A DNA stretch of 64,000 nt, taken from Oidiodendron maius Zn (Eukaryota > Ascomycota > Leotiomycetes > Myxotrichaceae). Below the pieces are notes generated by a model. It searched no databases. It was not told the origin of the DNA and saw nothing but the letters and a program-made list of their open reading frames with translations. The translations under genes were made by a program, and so were the position numbers. The DNA lies in contig KN832875.1 in NCBI GenBank assembly GCA_000827325.1, positions 62,001 to 126,000 of the forward strand. The letters run 5' to 3'. Below are positions 11,925 through 22,788 of the stretch, one piece after another. Each line of letters begins with the position of its first letter. Within the stretch, counting starts at the first letter, position 1.

Positions 11925-13601
11925 TCATCTATCTTTGTATAGTCTATTCTCTTTTTGTGCATTTCCATTTTCAGCTTTATAACCCGAAACACGTCTTTGG
12001 CCTTGAATTTCCTTGACTTTCATATCTAAGCCCACACGAAACTTCTTCCCTCGCCACATGACCGTCATGCCTCCCCAAGCCCACAGCCAGATAGGCAAGG
12101 TCAAAAATTCTCGACCCATCCAAGTGAGTATCCACTTGCCTAAAGACCGACGGGGTTTGCCATTGAGGGGGAGAGCAAAGGAGGGGGTATCAATATCGAC
12201 TTCGACGGAAGATCCAGAATGCAACTTGGCAAACACTAGCGAGTCGACAAACATCCAGACTACGACATTGATGAGCCAAATACCACCAAAACTTCGCCAA
12301 TTTTGAGGAATGAAGGAAAACCATGGTAGCGTGGTGAGGGCGAACGCCCCATATGCTGAACAGACGAGAGGTTCCACGCCATGTTCAACAAAAGTAGCCA
12401 GTGGAACTGTCCATTTTCGAACTCGGAGCCAGCGAACACGACGGGCAATGTATTCGTGCACAGACATTTCCGCCATTGGCTGAATCGCCAGGTCGCCAAA
12501 TACTAGACCATGCTTATTCCACTTCTCGCCTGTGGTTTCACCGGGGACTTTCTTGCGCCAGAGAAGATCACCGATCAAATGGTCTTCACAGATGTTTTCA
12601 GAGAAGTAATCGATCCCCGGCGAGTATGGTGAGGAATCCGAGGTAAGAAAATCTAGATGGGAACGCCGGAACATGTTGGACTTGCCAACTATGCAAGGTG
12701 CAATAGCAACAGTGTTAATTGCAGTGTAAAACTTTGCATGGGAGCCTGCCATGAACATTTCCTCAATACGACCACCGTGGGTTTGGAGGACACCTGCTAG
12801 CTGAGACACATTCTTAAGAATAGGCGAGATGTTGTAGGAACTTGAGCTGGTAGAAGAGACTTGATCGCTCTGGGGTTTCCTCGGTCTAACAAGTCCTCGG
12901 GTCGCTTCTCCAGCACTTGCTCCAACACTGTCGACTACCAGAGGGAGTTGATGAACAAATTTGTATGGCGTGCATCTTTTCCCATCCTCCTTGAATCCAC
13001 ACAGTTTATCGACCATTCGTCCTGCAACACCCCTCCCGACCCACACGTTGCAATCAATGATCCACATAATATCTCCCTTCGCTTCCCTATATCCTCTGCT
13101 CATATTTCTGATTTTGGGATTGGGGCCCAAGTTGGTTGTCTCCCCTCCATCGCCGCTGAGATTCGGGTCCTGCTCCTCGATAAAGATTTTGGCATCAAAT
13201 TGCGGGAAGTCTAAGAGTAAGCGTTGCAGAACCGGATATGCCGGATCGTCTGTTGAGGCTATGCAAAAGTAAATGGTCAACTTTTGAGCTGGATACTCCT
13301 GCCGAAAAGTAGATGCAAGACACTCGTATAATTGCGGTTCCAGCCCTTTGACTGGGCGAAGAATTGTGATATGTGGCACATTTTCTATATCCAGCTTTGG
13401 GGACACAGCTGGTTTAGGATTCGAGGAGTAATGTTGGAATCTGCATAAACATCAGCATAAACATCAGCATAAACATCAGCATGACACTCGGTGGCCTGCT
13501 TCTTCTGCTTACAGTTGTGTGAAACCGATTGCCTGGACGAGGAGAATGAAGAAATACCATACTCCAGAGGCGAGGGCAGCCCCAAAGACCCATGCAGACA
13601 T
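11925..13601 (-). CDS. Ceramide glucosyltransferase (GT21)
   Basis: Transfers glucose from UDP-glucose to ceramide at the Golgi/ER membrane, making glucosylceramide. Exon 1 is 13513-13601 and exon 2 is 11925-13440, giving 534 residues. Exon 1 codes for the N-terminal membrane anchor (GAALASGVWYFFILLVQAIG), and the splice restores FQHYSSNPKP then LRPVKGLEP, the family start. Motifs seen: VPHITILRPVKGLEP, IYFCIASTDDPAYP, the D2 box DCNVW near residue 159, ENICEDHLIGDLLW (D3), and (Q/R)xxRW as RRVRW. At least two C-terminal membrane segments follow (SAYGAFALTTLPWF and ILTWMGREFLTLPIWLWAWG). Length and motif order fit fungal GCS. It is divergent from SEN2 with 604 bases between starts. The 72-base intron holds a triplicated 12-mer. 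Confidence 0.93.
13445..13480. repeat. Three exact copies of a 12-mer inside the GT21 intron
   Basis: ATAAACATCAGC occurs three times head to tail and fills half of the 72-base intron (13441-13512), next to its acceptor. Read on the gene strand it is GCTGATGTTTAT, which resembles repeated branch-site-like sequence. Confidence 0.9.
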
Positions 13602-14205
13602 GGCATGAGGGGCAGTTCCCTCTACCGCAGATGCAGTAGCAAGAAAGAAGTTCAGAAACAGAAACCTCATACGGTACACCTTGAACACATTGAGCAGCGG
13701 CTATGTATCACTTGCCTGCTTGTACCAAATTTTTGGCAGACTGAAATTGGAAGCCAGGAAACGCAAGGGTGCATATTACTGTCACGTGTTGAAAGCCTGG
13801 CGGAAGCGTCGGTTTTCGGGTGGGAATTTTCTTTGAGGGAACGTCGTGAATGACAAAGATGCAACACCACGCCCATTCTTCTGCAACTTCTTCTCAGCAC
13901 CATTGAGAAGAATACCGGAAACTGTAAGTAGCACACCTTATTCCTTTATTCCCAAACTCATATGAGGACACGCCATTATTTCGCGTTGCGGTGATGACAC
14001 CCTAGATGGCTAGGAGAACGACAATGACTTTATGTCGTCTCCAATGCTGGCTCATTTCTCTCTGAGAAGACTACAACGGTATCTGAGCAATGCAGCGATT
14101 TGAAACAAATCCATTAACAGATCGGATTGTTTATAAACCCGTCATGCTAACTATTAGCCTCCCTAGATATCCATCATGAGCCTGCAATAGCATCTCCTCT
14201 CCAAT
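13602..14205. promoter_or_regulatory. Divergent promoter region of GT21 and SEN2 genes
   Basis: 604 bases between two divergent starts. No clear TATA or known site; a promoter role is inferred from layout alone. Confidence 0.4.
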
Positions 14206-16047
14206 ATGGTAGATGCAATCCAGAACTCTTCATTGGTGGGGGGTTTATCTCCATCGCATCATAAATCTACGCGATCTCAGCAGCTTAACAAGCTGTATGC
14301 GCTCCCAGCTCCTCTCCGAACCTTCCCACTCCCAACTCTCGTGCCGCATAATCCTCTATCCCTTTTCCAAATCCTATATGTATGGCTGTCACAATCAATC
14401 AGCCCACCATCCTCACATTTCGAACCATTGTATCGTGGACTCTGGTCCCCAGATACGCGGTCTGTTCATATCACGGACGACAGGTCGATTCAGGGACTGT
14501 GGGAGCAAGGCTTCTTCGGAAAGGGAACTTTGAGTCGAAGTGAACCCAATTGGATGAAAGGACAGATAGCTCGCGCCAATAGATCCAAGGCCACAAGCGA
14601 GGAGTTGACGAAGCAAAGACGAGAGGAGCGTCAGCAAGCTAAGTGGGAACGAGCCCGAAAGGAAAGAGAAGCCATTGACCAGAAGCTCTTGGAAGAGGCT
14701 GGGGCTTTGCTAAAGAAGGAGATCATTTCCAAAAGCGACTCGACTTCCACATTAGAGCAAGCGCTCATTGAGGGCAGCAATGGTTCCACCGCTTCAAAAT
14801 CTGGTGCGAATCACTGGGCCAAAAGCTTGGAATTTTTTCCGTCTCCCGTTGGACCTATAGAGCTTCTTTCCCTGCCAAATTCCATCTCAGATCTTGAGAA
14901 GTGGGCATATGATGATGTGCCCAGGAATCCACCTGATTCATTTCAAGGAGTTATCATCAATCGAACACCCACTTCGTTTGCTTACACAGAACTTTCACGA
15001 TATAAAAACCAAGATGCTGAAAATACGAAGTCTCACACCATTACAAATGACTCCTTACCTATACATAATGGAGTTGGACACGATGCTATGCACATAGATA
15101 GTGATGATTTCAGGGTGGGTAATGAACTACTCTCCAATGGACATCCCAAAGGACTCAAGTCCCAAATCAATGGAATTACCACCAACAATCTAGGCGACGC
15201 CACCAGAGGCTTAGTCAAGTCTGAGGACACAACACACACTTCCGTCCTCGGTACGCCCACTGAGTCTGCTCTGGCCAATGGGAATTCTGGGTCGCCCACC
15301 AGACCGAGAAGCAAGAGCCAAAAGTGTGTCCGATTTTCACCAAATGTCGAAAAAAACACATTTATTCAATCAGAGCCACCAAGTCCAGATCAAGGTCTCG
15401 CACCTTTCACTAATAATTCTACAACTATCGAGTTCAAAGAAGAGAAATTCATCCAGCAACAAGAGCATTTCCAGCTTACGATGGAGGAAGCGTTCTTCCT
15501 ATCTTATGGCTTGGGCGCTCTTTTAATTCTCGACCCAGTCACCAACTCGCCAATCCCCAATCAAGACCTCTTTTCCCTCTTCCGGAAAGCTTCGCATTTC
15601 CCACCACTATCCAACCCAGTCCTCGCTCCGGACGACACTTTTCTTGTCAATTACGTGGTGTACCACCATTACCGCTCCCTGGGCTGGTGCGTGCGAGGAG
15701 GAGCAAAATTCTCCTGTGACTTCTTACTCTACCACCGCGGCCCTGTCTTCTCACATGCGGAATTTGCCATCTTAATTGTCCCATCCTATACTGATCCGTA
15801 TTGGAGTTCTGATCCTTTCCTACAAAATTATGTCAGAGGGAAAGAGAAGAGGAGCTGGTCTTGGATGCATTGTATTAACAGAGTAATCGGCCAAGTGAAG
15901 AAGAAACTGATTCTGGTTTATGTGGATATCCCAAGACCGATGGACATTGAGGGAAAGACGCAGCTAGGCATAGATGAAGTTCTAGGAAGGTACAAGGTTA
16001 GAGAGTTCGTCATGAGACGATGGCTCTCAAACCGTGAGAGAGGATAG
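14206..16047 (+). CDS. SEN2: tRNA-splicing endonuclease subunit Sen2
   Basis: Catalytic subunit that cuts pre-tRNA at the 5' splice site within the Sen2-Sen15-Sen34-Sen54 complex. Single exon, 613 residues. The N-terminal part has the family block with GLWSPDTRSVHI and LWEQGFFGKGTLSRSEP, followed by a charged coiled coil (~residues 125-180) and a long low-complexity linker. The catalytic domain starts near residue 425 (EEAFFLSYGLGALLIL). Tyr509 (LLYHRG) and His517 (FSHAEF), eight apart as in human TSEN2, and Lys565-567 (VKKKLILVYV) form the triad. Length and order fit filamentous fungal Sen2. The CAF-1 gene follows on the same strand 342 bases after the stop. Confidence 0.93.
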   Translation: MVDAIQNSSLVGGLSPSHHKSTRSQQLNKLYALPAPLRTFPLPTLVPHNPLSLFQILYVWLSQSISPPSSHFEPLYRGLWSPDTRSVHITDDRSIQGLWEQGFFGKGTLSRSEPNWMKGQIARANRSKATSEELTKQRREERQQAKWERARKEREAIDQKLLEEAGALLKKEIISKSDSTSTLEQALIEGSNGSTASKSGANHWAKSLEFFPSPVGPIELLSLPNSISDLEKWAYDDVPRNPPDSFQGVIINRTPTSFAYTELSRYKNQDAENTKSHTITNDSLPIHNGVGHDAMHIDSDDFRVGNELLSNGHPKGLKSQINGITTNNLGDATRGLVKSEDTTHTSVLGTPTESALANGNSGSPTRPRSKSQKCVRFSPNVEKNTFIQSEPPSPDQGLAPFTNNSTTIEFKEEKFIQQQEHFQLTMEEAFFLSYGLGALLILDPVTNSPIPNQDLFSLFRKASHFPPLSNPVLAPDDTFLVNYVVYHHYRSLGWCVRGGAKFSCDFLLYHRGPVFSHAEFAILIVPSYTDPYWSSDPFLQNYVRGKEKRSWSWMHCINRVIGQVKKKLILVYVDIPRPMDIEGKTQLGIDEVLGRYKVREFVMRRWLSNRERG

Positions 16048-16389
16048 CATATATTTGTCCTGTAGCATAATGTAAAATATCGTGACTCCCAGTTGTATAA
16101 GACGTTGAATATGATCACTGATTAATAACCTCCCTCGACAACTTCTTGGCGGACATAAAATTGAGCCATGTAAATAAGGCTCTAAATATTGTGCCTCTGC
16201 GGCACTTGCCGAAATGGGATACGCGATATCGAACGCGATTATTCGCGTCCAGCATCCCGACCTGGCAACATCGAAACCTCATGACATTACCACAGCAGTT
16301 CAAAAACACACACAGCCCACAATCACCCTCTAACATCTTCGACGGTCTATATATCGCATTACTGAACACATCATCCTAAACTCTCTCTT
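16048..16389. other. Short spacer between SEN2 and CAF-1 genes
   Basis: 342 bases that must hold the SEN2 terminator and the CAF-1 promoter. No distinct signal recognised. Confidence 0.4.
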
Positions 16390-18559
16390 ATGCTCGGGGA
16401 GCCCGGGGTAAAGATGTCACAGCTCGGAGATCAGTCTCGCAGTTCATCATTAAAGAGAGGCCATGATCAGTTTCTCGACGAGAGATCTGAAGATGGGTTG
16501 AAATCAGCCCCTACCAAGCCTTGTTTTGACGACATCTATCAGTCTCCTAGAGGGGATGGAACACATCACTCGAGGAATGAAGATCCCGAACTCTCGATCC
16601 CTACGCCGCCTACCAGCACGGGCGCCAGTAAACGGGACCCAAGTCCTGCGCCAAGTAGCACAGGGTCTCTCTCCGATATTATGTCTACAACCCCCTCTCT
16701 TCCCTCGAATTCCCCCACACCTGTCGGGGCTGTCCCCGTCGTCGGTTCAGCTGCTCCTGTCAGGTTCCTGAATGACATTGGAGCTCCCCCACCGAAGAAA
16801 GTAAAACTGTCCCTTGAAGAAAAGGAGATGAGGCGCATAAATAAAATGATCAAAGATCAGGAAAGGGCAGCTGAGAAGGCAAGAAAAGAGGCTGAGAGAC
16901 TCGCTCAGGCAGAAGAAAAGGCGAGGAAAGAGACCGAGAAGGATATTGAGAGAAAGAAGAAGGAAGCTGAGAGGGAAGAGAAGAGAGCCGCTCAAGAAGC
17001 AGAGAGGGCTGTCAAAGATGAGAAGAGAAAGATGAGAGAAGAAGAGAAGCGGCAGAGGGAGGAAGAAAAGAGACAGAAGGATGAAGAAAAACGACAAAAG
17101 GAAGAAGAGAAACAACGTGCGGAAGAGGAAAAGAGAAAGAAAGACCGCAGCCAAATGAGGTTGAACTCATTCTTCGTCCAAAAGAGCAATGCAGGAGAAA
17201 GGACATCCATGAGCCCTGTGCCACCGAATTCTAGCCTCGGAGCAGGAATCCCTAGCTCAGCTCCCCTGACACCTGGCAAAACAGAGATTTCATACTATCA
17301 TCAAACATTTCCCGCCTTCTTTGTACAGAACAATGTTACGGTTGCACCCATCAATAGATTCGAGCGAGATGGGGAGACTTCTGATAATCAGCAACGGATT
17401 ATCGACAGCTATATACTGAAAAACAGAAGCCCCGGTCGTCAGCACCCTTTTGACGTAATGTCTTTATTCAAACTTGCGAACATTGAGATGCGTGGCAAGC
17501 AATGCATTTCTGTTCGTGAGATCATGGCAGAGATGTCTAACAGCCCTTCGCGGCCAGTTGACCTAACTAACAACTCTCAAAATAGCCAGATCAGAAAAAC
17601 GGGCGATTTGCTGAAATCAGTTCCCCTCAAGTACTTGAAGTTTGCGGAGGATGTGCGACCGCCATATCGAGGCACATATACAAGTCAACCCATACATGGA
17701 GTGGCGAAACTAGCGAGGAACCCACTTAGGAGAGATCTCCCGGATACGAATTACGATTATGATAGCGAAGCTGAATGGATTGAAGATGAAGATGCGGAGG
17801 ACCTGAATAGCGAAGGCGAGGAAGATGACGCTGAGCTTGACGATGTAGACGACATGGATGGTTTCTTGGACGATGAGAATGACGAGCTGTTGACTTCGAG
17901 GCGACAAGTCCTGCAAGGCGATCTAGAGCCGATCTCGACTGGATTGTGCTGGGAAGACAAACGCGGAAAGAATACAAATACCATGATGGAGTATCGGATG
18001 GAGACTATTCTCGGTATGCCTTTGTTCCTTTCTATCTTCTCGAAATGCTAACCGTGTAATAGGAGAAAGTTTGAGATCCATAGATCCGCTCTCATCACGT
18101 TACTGGGAACCAACTCCTAGCAAATCAACAGCAATGGAACCGCCTCGTCTTCCTCTAAACACCTTAAAGTCCAATAGCCTCTGCAATAACGGCTCGACAG
18201 CCTCTATTCCAACTACCAGCAAGCCAGTTAACCCTTTTTTCGCCACTTCCTCATCTGTATCCAATTTTGCTGTAGAAATACCCGCATTTAAACGTCCGCC
18301 TGAGTTTGCTACCGGTAAAGGAAAGGAGAAGAAACTGTTGCCCAAAGAAGACTGGGCGAACTTCAAGGAAGAAGTTCAAGGAAGCAATCTGTCTAAAGTA
18401 GGGCTGATCGAGGTATTGAAGAAGAAATTCCCCAAGGCCACTGGCGGTATGGTCAAGGCTACTCTTGAGGCAATGGCGCAGCGGGTTGGTAAGAAGGAGA
18501 GCGAGAAACGATGGGTCGTGAGCCAGGATATGAGTGCGACCGCCATGGCTTCAAACTAA
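16390..18559 (+). CDS. Chromatin assembly factor 1 large subunit (Cac1/p150)
   Basis: Deposits H3-H4 behind replication forks in the nucleus. Exon 1 is 16390-18013, the intron 49 bases, exon 2 18063-18559; 706 residues. Residues ~140-250 are the KER region, an unbroken Lys/Glu/Arg helix. Directly after it comes a consensus PCNA-binding PIP box, QMRLNSFF, at about residue 255. Then the p150 acidic-domain block: FPAFFVQNNVTVAPINRFE, LKFAEDVRPPYRGTY, NYDYDSEAEWIEDEDAEDL and a long acidic stretch. Exon 2 ends in a basic winged-helix-like part (FPKATGGMVKATLEAMAQRVG). ATG at 16390 was used; ATG at 16414 (MSQLGDQ) is an equally good start. Order and length fit ascomycete Cac1/Rlf2. Confidence 0.92.
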
Positions 18560-19368
18560 GCCCTTACATTGGCTTAGCTTGACTTTTGGCGTTGTAGTGG
18601 CATGAACAAAACAATGACAGCGAGACACGAGCTCTATGTGTTTGCTTCAAGCATAGCGTATGGGATTAAAAGTCTTCTCTCCCATTTAGAGGGAGAAAAT
18701 TTTGCTAGATATAGGGATTACTCTGCATATTAATCATACAATTGCTGCTCCTTCAGGTTCTCTTGTACGAACTCGTTTTATGTCTATTTCCTACTTTAAT
18801 CACTCTCTTATTCAATGGTCTAGAGTTACTCCATCGATTAGCTTCACTTTGGGGAAGTGAATATTCCACGTTGCTAAGTTTGTACGCAAAACATACCTAG
18901 AAGGCGTACCATGCTATATATATATTCATCCAGGAACCTGATATCACGCCAAAGCAAGGACAAGAATGGAGACACGTAGAGTGCATTATCGTATTTGTAT
19001 GTATATTATAGATTCCTTCACATAGCCTCAAACCCCAGACACCATTGTACATTAATTTCTCAGAAAGTATTATTAGCAGGTCGTATGATAACCCCATTTC
19101 ATCGCGTGGATCTGTCCTAGACCATCTCTCTATAGACAGATGGATACCACCCGTCAACCAAAAAAATTATAATCCACTCCAAGTGACGGATCCAGAAGAA
19201 TGAAAGAGGGTATGATTCCTGGATATGCCAAGGGTCTCCTCAATCCAATGGCTTACCGAACGCCGTGATCGCAATGTGTGGCTTCTTCCGTGGCTTCTCT
19301 GCCCTTGCAATATGAAGCCGCAAACTACCATACTTCCATGCTCATTCCAGCGTCTCTTATCCAGCCCA
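18560..19368. other. Convergent intergenic region
   Basis: 809 bases between the 3' ends of the CAF-1 gene and the next minus-strand gene. AT-rich, short tandem TA near 18910; no gene supported. Confidence 0.5.
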
Positions 19369-20583
19369 CTAGTCGCTGTCCGCATCCGGATTCGCAATGT
19401 ATAGCCGTCCGGCGCTCATCGTCATCGTCCTCTCGTCAACACTTCCTCGTCTCCGTAGCTCCTCAGGGTTCCGCACACTCTTCTCACGTGTGATGGTTGA
19501 TTGCAGCAGGCTGTTGCTTGCCAGTCTCGCGGCATCGTTGGATCCTAAGTCGGCAATCTGGTCTGCACGTTCCGCGCTGCTTCCACTCCCTGCACTGCGT
19601 GTGCCGTCTGGTTGGCTTTCAGCAGAGGCGTAGTTCGAGTCGCCGGGCACTGGCTTCTCTGCAAGATCGTGCAAGGAATCCGGGGGAGTGTTGCCAGAGC
19701 TCCATTTTCCAGCCGTTGAGCTAGCTCCAGATTGTCGGGAATATACAGGGCCACGACGACTGCTGCCAACGCTGCTTCGCCCACTGCCCGAACGGTGATG
19801 ATAGCCACGGTGCACATTTGTGTTATCGTCGTCAGAGTCTTCGCCCTCGACCTCGGTGGCACTTAGTCTCATCGGCACCCCGCCTACTCCTCCCACTAGA
19901 TCGCCAGGGCTGTAACCCACCAACCCTGCCTTGCCGTGGTGACGGATCTTGGATGTGACGCCCTTGCCGCCAGTCAGGGTGCTCGTGCCACCTGCTGACG
20001 ATCGCCAATTGCCTGCAGACCCTCCAACGATCTCAAGCGTCGCTCTCATCTTCGCGGCCTTCTGTGCAGCAACCAGTCGCGGGTCCTCGTGCTGAGCCCG
20101 ATCACACCATACCGTGGCCTTCTGTCTCCTCATCAGAGCGACGTAACTGGTGGCCTGTGGGGGTCCGCCAGAACGAGAGGAGGTCGAGCGTCGGAGGTCT
20201 TGGGAGGGAGGGCGCAAGGGTGCAGCATTTCCACTGCTCGACGTCGAGAAGGTTCCTTGCGAGGGGGTCCTCCTCTGGGCATAGGGGTACATCTGATTAT
20301 TGGACGGATACTGCGGGTATTGCGGGTGCTGCTGGACGTGCTGTGGCTGCTGCTGGTACTGTTGCCGTTGCTCCTGCTCCGGGTAAACAATGGTGGGGAA
20401 CGTATTGGAGGAGGTTGTGCGAGAGCGGTTGTGATTCTGGGTGTAGTTGAGGTTGTTTGGCTGCAGCACCTGAGCGCTGGGTGGCATGGGTTTCCTCCTG
20501 ATCTCCGCCATGGTGACGAGATCTATGTTGAGTGATGGGATTGAGGGACGTGACAACAAAGAGGAACAACGTCGGCTGGCCAC
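19369..20583 (-). CDS. Low-complexity protein with a conserved-looking WCDRAQ block
   Basis: 404 residues, single exon; function not recognised. A Gln/Pro/Tyr-rich N-terminal part (QQYQQQPQHVQQHPQYPQY) is followed by a dense, ordered block, ATSYVALMRRQKATVWCDRA then QHEDPRLVAAQKAAKMRATL, that looks like the conserved core. The tail is Ser/Gly-rich and ends GRLYIANPDADSD. Basic-plus-aromatic content and lack of membrane or secretion signals suggest a cytosolic or nuclear regulator, which is only inference. The start could be at 20583 or at the second Met (MAEIRRKP, residue 25), which reads more like a natural N-terminus. Confidence 0.65.
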   Translation of the reverse strand: MASRRCSSLLSRPSIPSLNIDLVTMAEIRRKPMPPSAQVLQPNNLNYTQNHNRSRTTSSNTFPTIVYPEQEQRQQYQQQPQHVQQHPQYPQYPSNNQMYPYAQRRTPSQGTFSTSSSGNAAPLRPPSQDLRRSTSSRSGGPPQATSYVALMRRQKATVWCDRAQHEDPRLVAAQKAAKMRATLEIVGGSAGNWRSSAGGTSTLTGGKGVTSKIRHHGKAGLVGYSPGDLVGGVGGVPMRLSATEVEGEDSDDDNTNVHRGYHHRSGSGRSSVGSSRRGPVYSRQSGASSTAGKWSSGNTPPDSLHDLAEKPVPGDSNYASAESQPDGTRSAGSGSSAERADQIADLGSNDAARLASNSLLQSTITREKSVRNPEELRRRGSVDERTMTMSAGRLYIANPDADSD

Positions 20584-21278
20584 GAAGGTGATGTTATAGC
20601 TCCCTGGGTGAATCTGTTGCCGCAGAGAAGTCGGCTCTGCGATCTGTCGGAGCTGAAATAAGCGGGTGTCGATTACAGGCCGTGGCGGCCAATTGACGGG
20701 GCCGCGTCGAAGATTGACTGGTAAGGCGTCAAGGACCAGACGCGTGGAGCAGCAGGCCGGCGTCGAAGAGGACTGTAGGGCTTAGTCTTCACCGGAAAGG
20801 GAGGAAAGACGAGGCTGTTGATGGGCGGAGTGGGTGAGGAGGGGACGAAGGTAGGCTTTCGTGTTTGACGTCTTAGCGCCACAGACACGGGCCAGGGAAG
20901 CCGCCAAAACAGGAAATTCTGTAGGATGTGTGATATATACGGGGTTGCGTATAGCTTGTGCTAGAGAGATAATATAGACGCCTGGGGCATACACAATCAT
21001 ATGGGTAACATATGCATGCAGAATTGCCTCCTTCCAAGTAACGTTGTATGGGCGTCTTTCAGCCAGGTGTAAACAGCATATGGTGGCTGCTGACAGACGC
21101 GCAGGCAAGTTCTATGCCTGAACCAGTAGACATTGCACACGCTCACTTACAGAAGCCTCAATAATGATATCCTAAGGCACAAATTATCCACAATATCCCT
21201 CCTTAGAATGCAGGATTTGACATACAAGTTTTATCCCTTCCGGTCTGAATATTGGCACCCTCGAGGGGCAGTTGCGTC

Positions 21279-21310
21279 ATATATCACGTGGTATTTATCA
21301 CGTGATATAT
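21279..21310. promoter_or_regulatory. Inverted repeat with two CACGTG E-boxes
   Basis: ATATATCACGTG, spacer GTATTTAT, then CACGTGATATAT: perfect 12-bp arms, each ending in the palindrome CACGTG bound by bHLH factors. It lies 0.7 kb upstream of the 19369-20583 gene and 1.5 kb upstream of the secreted repeat protein. Binding itself is inferred. Confidence 0.6.
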
Positions 21311-21550
21311 AAGTCCAGCCTCCCCATAAGATGCCTCCAGAGCCACAATTAAGACCACGATGCTCATTTCCTGCACCTGTTCTTTCCATATCTCCGTTTC
21401 GAATCCTTATCGGACCGGTTGCGGAGTCATTGGAGGATGTTAACTAAATTATTGAATATGATGCTTCCCACTTTCATAGCGTCAAATCCGCCCCGAAAAC
21501 AGGTTTTGCCCTTATCCCTCCATCGACGTAGAGAGACCCGATTTTCCTTC

Positions 21551-21576
21551 TTTTCTTTCTTTCTTTCTTTCTTTCT
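21551..21576. repeat. TTTC microsatellite
   Basis: About six units of TTTC in a pyrimidine-rich tract within non-coding DNA. Confidence 0.85.
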
Positions 21577-21611
21577 TCCTCCTCAACCAGAGCAATTGGG
21601 CACACGGACCA

Positions 21612-22138
21612 TTAATGTGCGTGCAGCAGCATCGATTGAGCTAGTGGTAATAATGTAGACAAGCAGTCAATTCCCTTTCTTAATGCCCCCTTCTCCGGCG
21701 AAATCCAAACCTCAAAGCTACCCACCCAGTCAGCCTTTCCAGCCCTGATGTCTGCCATTGGTTCGAAGTTCGAGACAAACCTGTCCAAATCGGCCAGGGG
21801 AGCTCTCTTAAACTCCTCTTCGGACCAACACACAGGCCCTATTTGCTGTGATAAGAAAGTACATATATTCTGGACCTTTTTGTCCCACTGACTGATTCTA
21901 AAGATTGTCTGACTGTAAAGCTGCAGAGGATAGCTTTGGGGTCTGAATCAAGGGCTTCTTCCAGGCTGGGAGAACACAGCTTGAAACTGCAGCATGGCGA
22001 AATGGCCTCGTCTAATAAGTTTAAATTCTCTACTTCGATGGACCACTCATCACGCTCCCTTCGCACGCGCTCAACCAATGTCAAGGCGTCTCGCGGGGAT
22101 TGTGCGTTGCCATGCTTCAAAAGTGAAGTCTGCAGTCC
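21612..22138 (-). pseudogene. Remnant of an unrecognised two-exon gene
   Basis: On the minus strand an acceptor AG at 22139-22140 opens a frame that reads like protein: GLQTSLLKHGNAQSPRDAL, LVERVRRERDEWSIEVENLN, LLDEAISPCCSFKLCSPSLE. It runs to a stop near 21841. A second frame after another acceptor reads WSEEEFKRAPLADLDRFVS and ADWVGSFEVWISPEKGALRK. The pieces are charged, helical and unlike random translation. I find no first exon with a start codon upstream. The gene may be N-terminally truncated, or have a distant first exon. No family assigned. Confidence 0.35.
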
Positions 22139-22663
22139 CTATTCCTGAGACTGCAGAGCACTTATTCCTGTTGAAGTCGTCGCCTTCGTGATGGAAGATG
22201 TCAGTCTAAAATTAAGTTATAAGGATAAAGCTTCCCCACTGTTCTGTGGCTGTAATATTCCTGTCGCCCCGCCCTCTTTTCTGGTTCCTCTGCGGCTCCC
22301 TCAACACAGCCTTTCTCGGCCACGCGACTGTCACGCCCGCGCCAGCTCCTCCTCTTGTCCTCTGTCACAGAGCGCCAGAATAGGCTAAGATCTCTACGAG
22401 GACAGTAAGGATAATTCTGTGCCGTGCACCAGTGTTTATTTCCCTGCTGAGTAATTCTTAACCTGGTTTACATGTGCGTCTCCGCGTAACCTCAAAACAG
22501 TGCAATATTCGCTGTTGGAGTCTGCTCCTGCCGCATGCGCCTGCTCCCGCCCACTCGCTGTAGAAGGTATCGACTTACCGTGGCTATTCCTTGGACCTCA
22601 AAGACCGATCCTACTGTTATTTGGCCACGCTTTTTTTTTTGTCGACAGTGCGTGTATTCTATG

Positions 22664-22671
22664 TATATATA
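22664..22671 (+). promoter_or_regulatory. Candidate TATA box of the secreted repeat protein
   Basis: TATATATA lies 118 bases before the start codon, after a T-run and a pyrimidine-rich tract. Confidence 0.4.
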
Positions 22672-22788
22672 GGGCTTGTTGCTCTGTCCTTTCATGCGAA
22701 CAAGCACTCATCATCTCCTCACTCATAAACACCCATTTCATACAAATCTTTCCTTTGTTTTATATTAGCTCCCTTAGAGCAACCCATC

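Larger units (their letters stand above)
20584..22788. other. Long intergenic region with regulatory-like and remnant sequence
   Basis: 2.2 kb between two divergent genes. It holds an E-box inverted repeat at 21279-21310, a TTTC microsatellite near 21551 and a degenerate-looking coding remnant at 21612-22138, each listed separately. The rest shows no gene. Confidence 0.5.

Noticed and set aside
13445-13480. CRISPR-like or coding repeat
   Set aside because: Three direct 12-mers without spacers inside a fungal intron; the frame through it stops at once after the donor.
17012-17224. Leu/Ser/Phe-rich frames opposite the CAF-1 KER region
   Set aside because: Antisense shadows of the Lys/Glu/Arg repeat.
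20133-20535. Frames on both strands across the Gln-rich part of the 19369-20583 gene
   Set aside because: Shadow frames of a low-complexity coding region.
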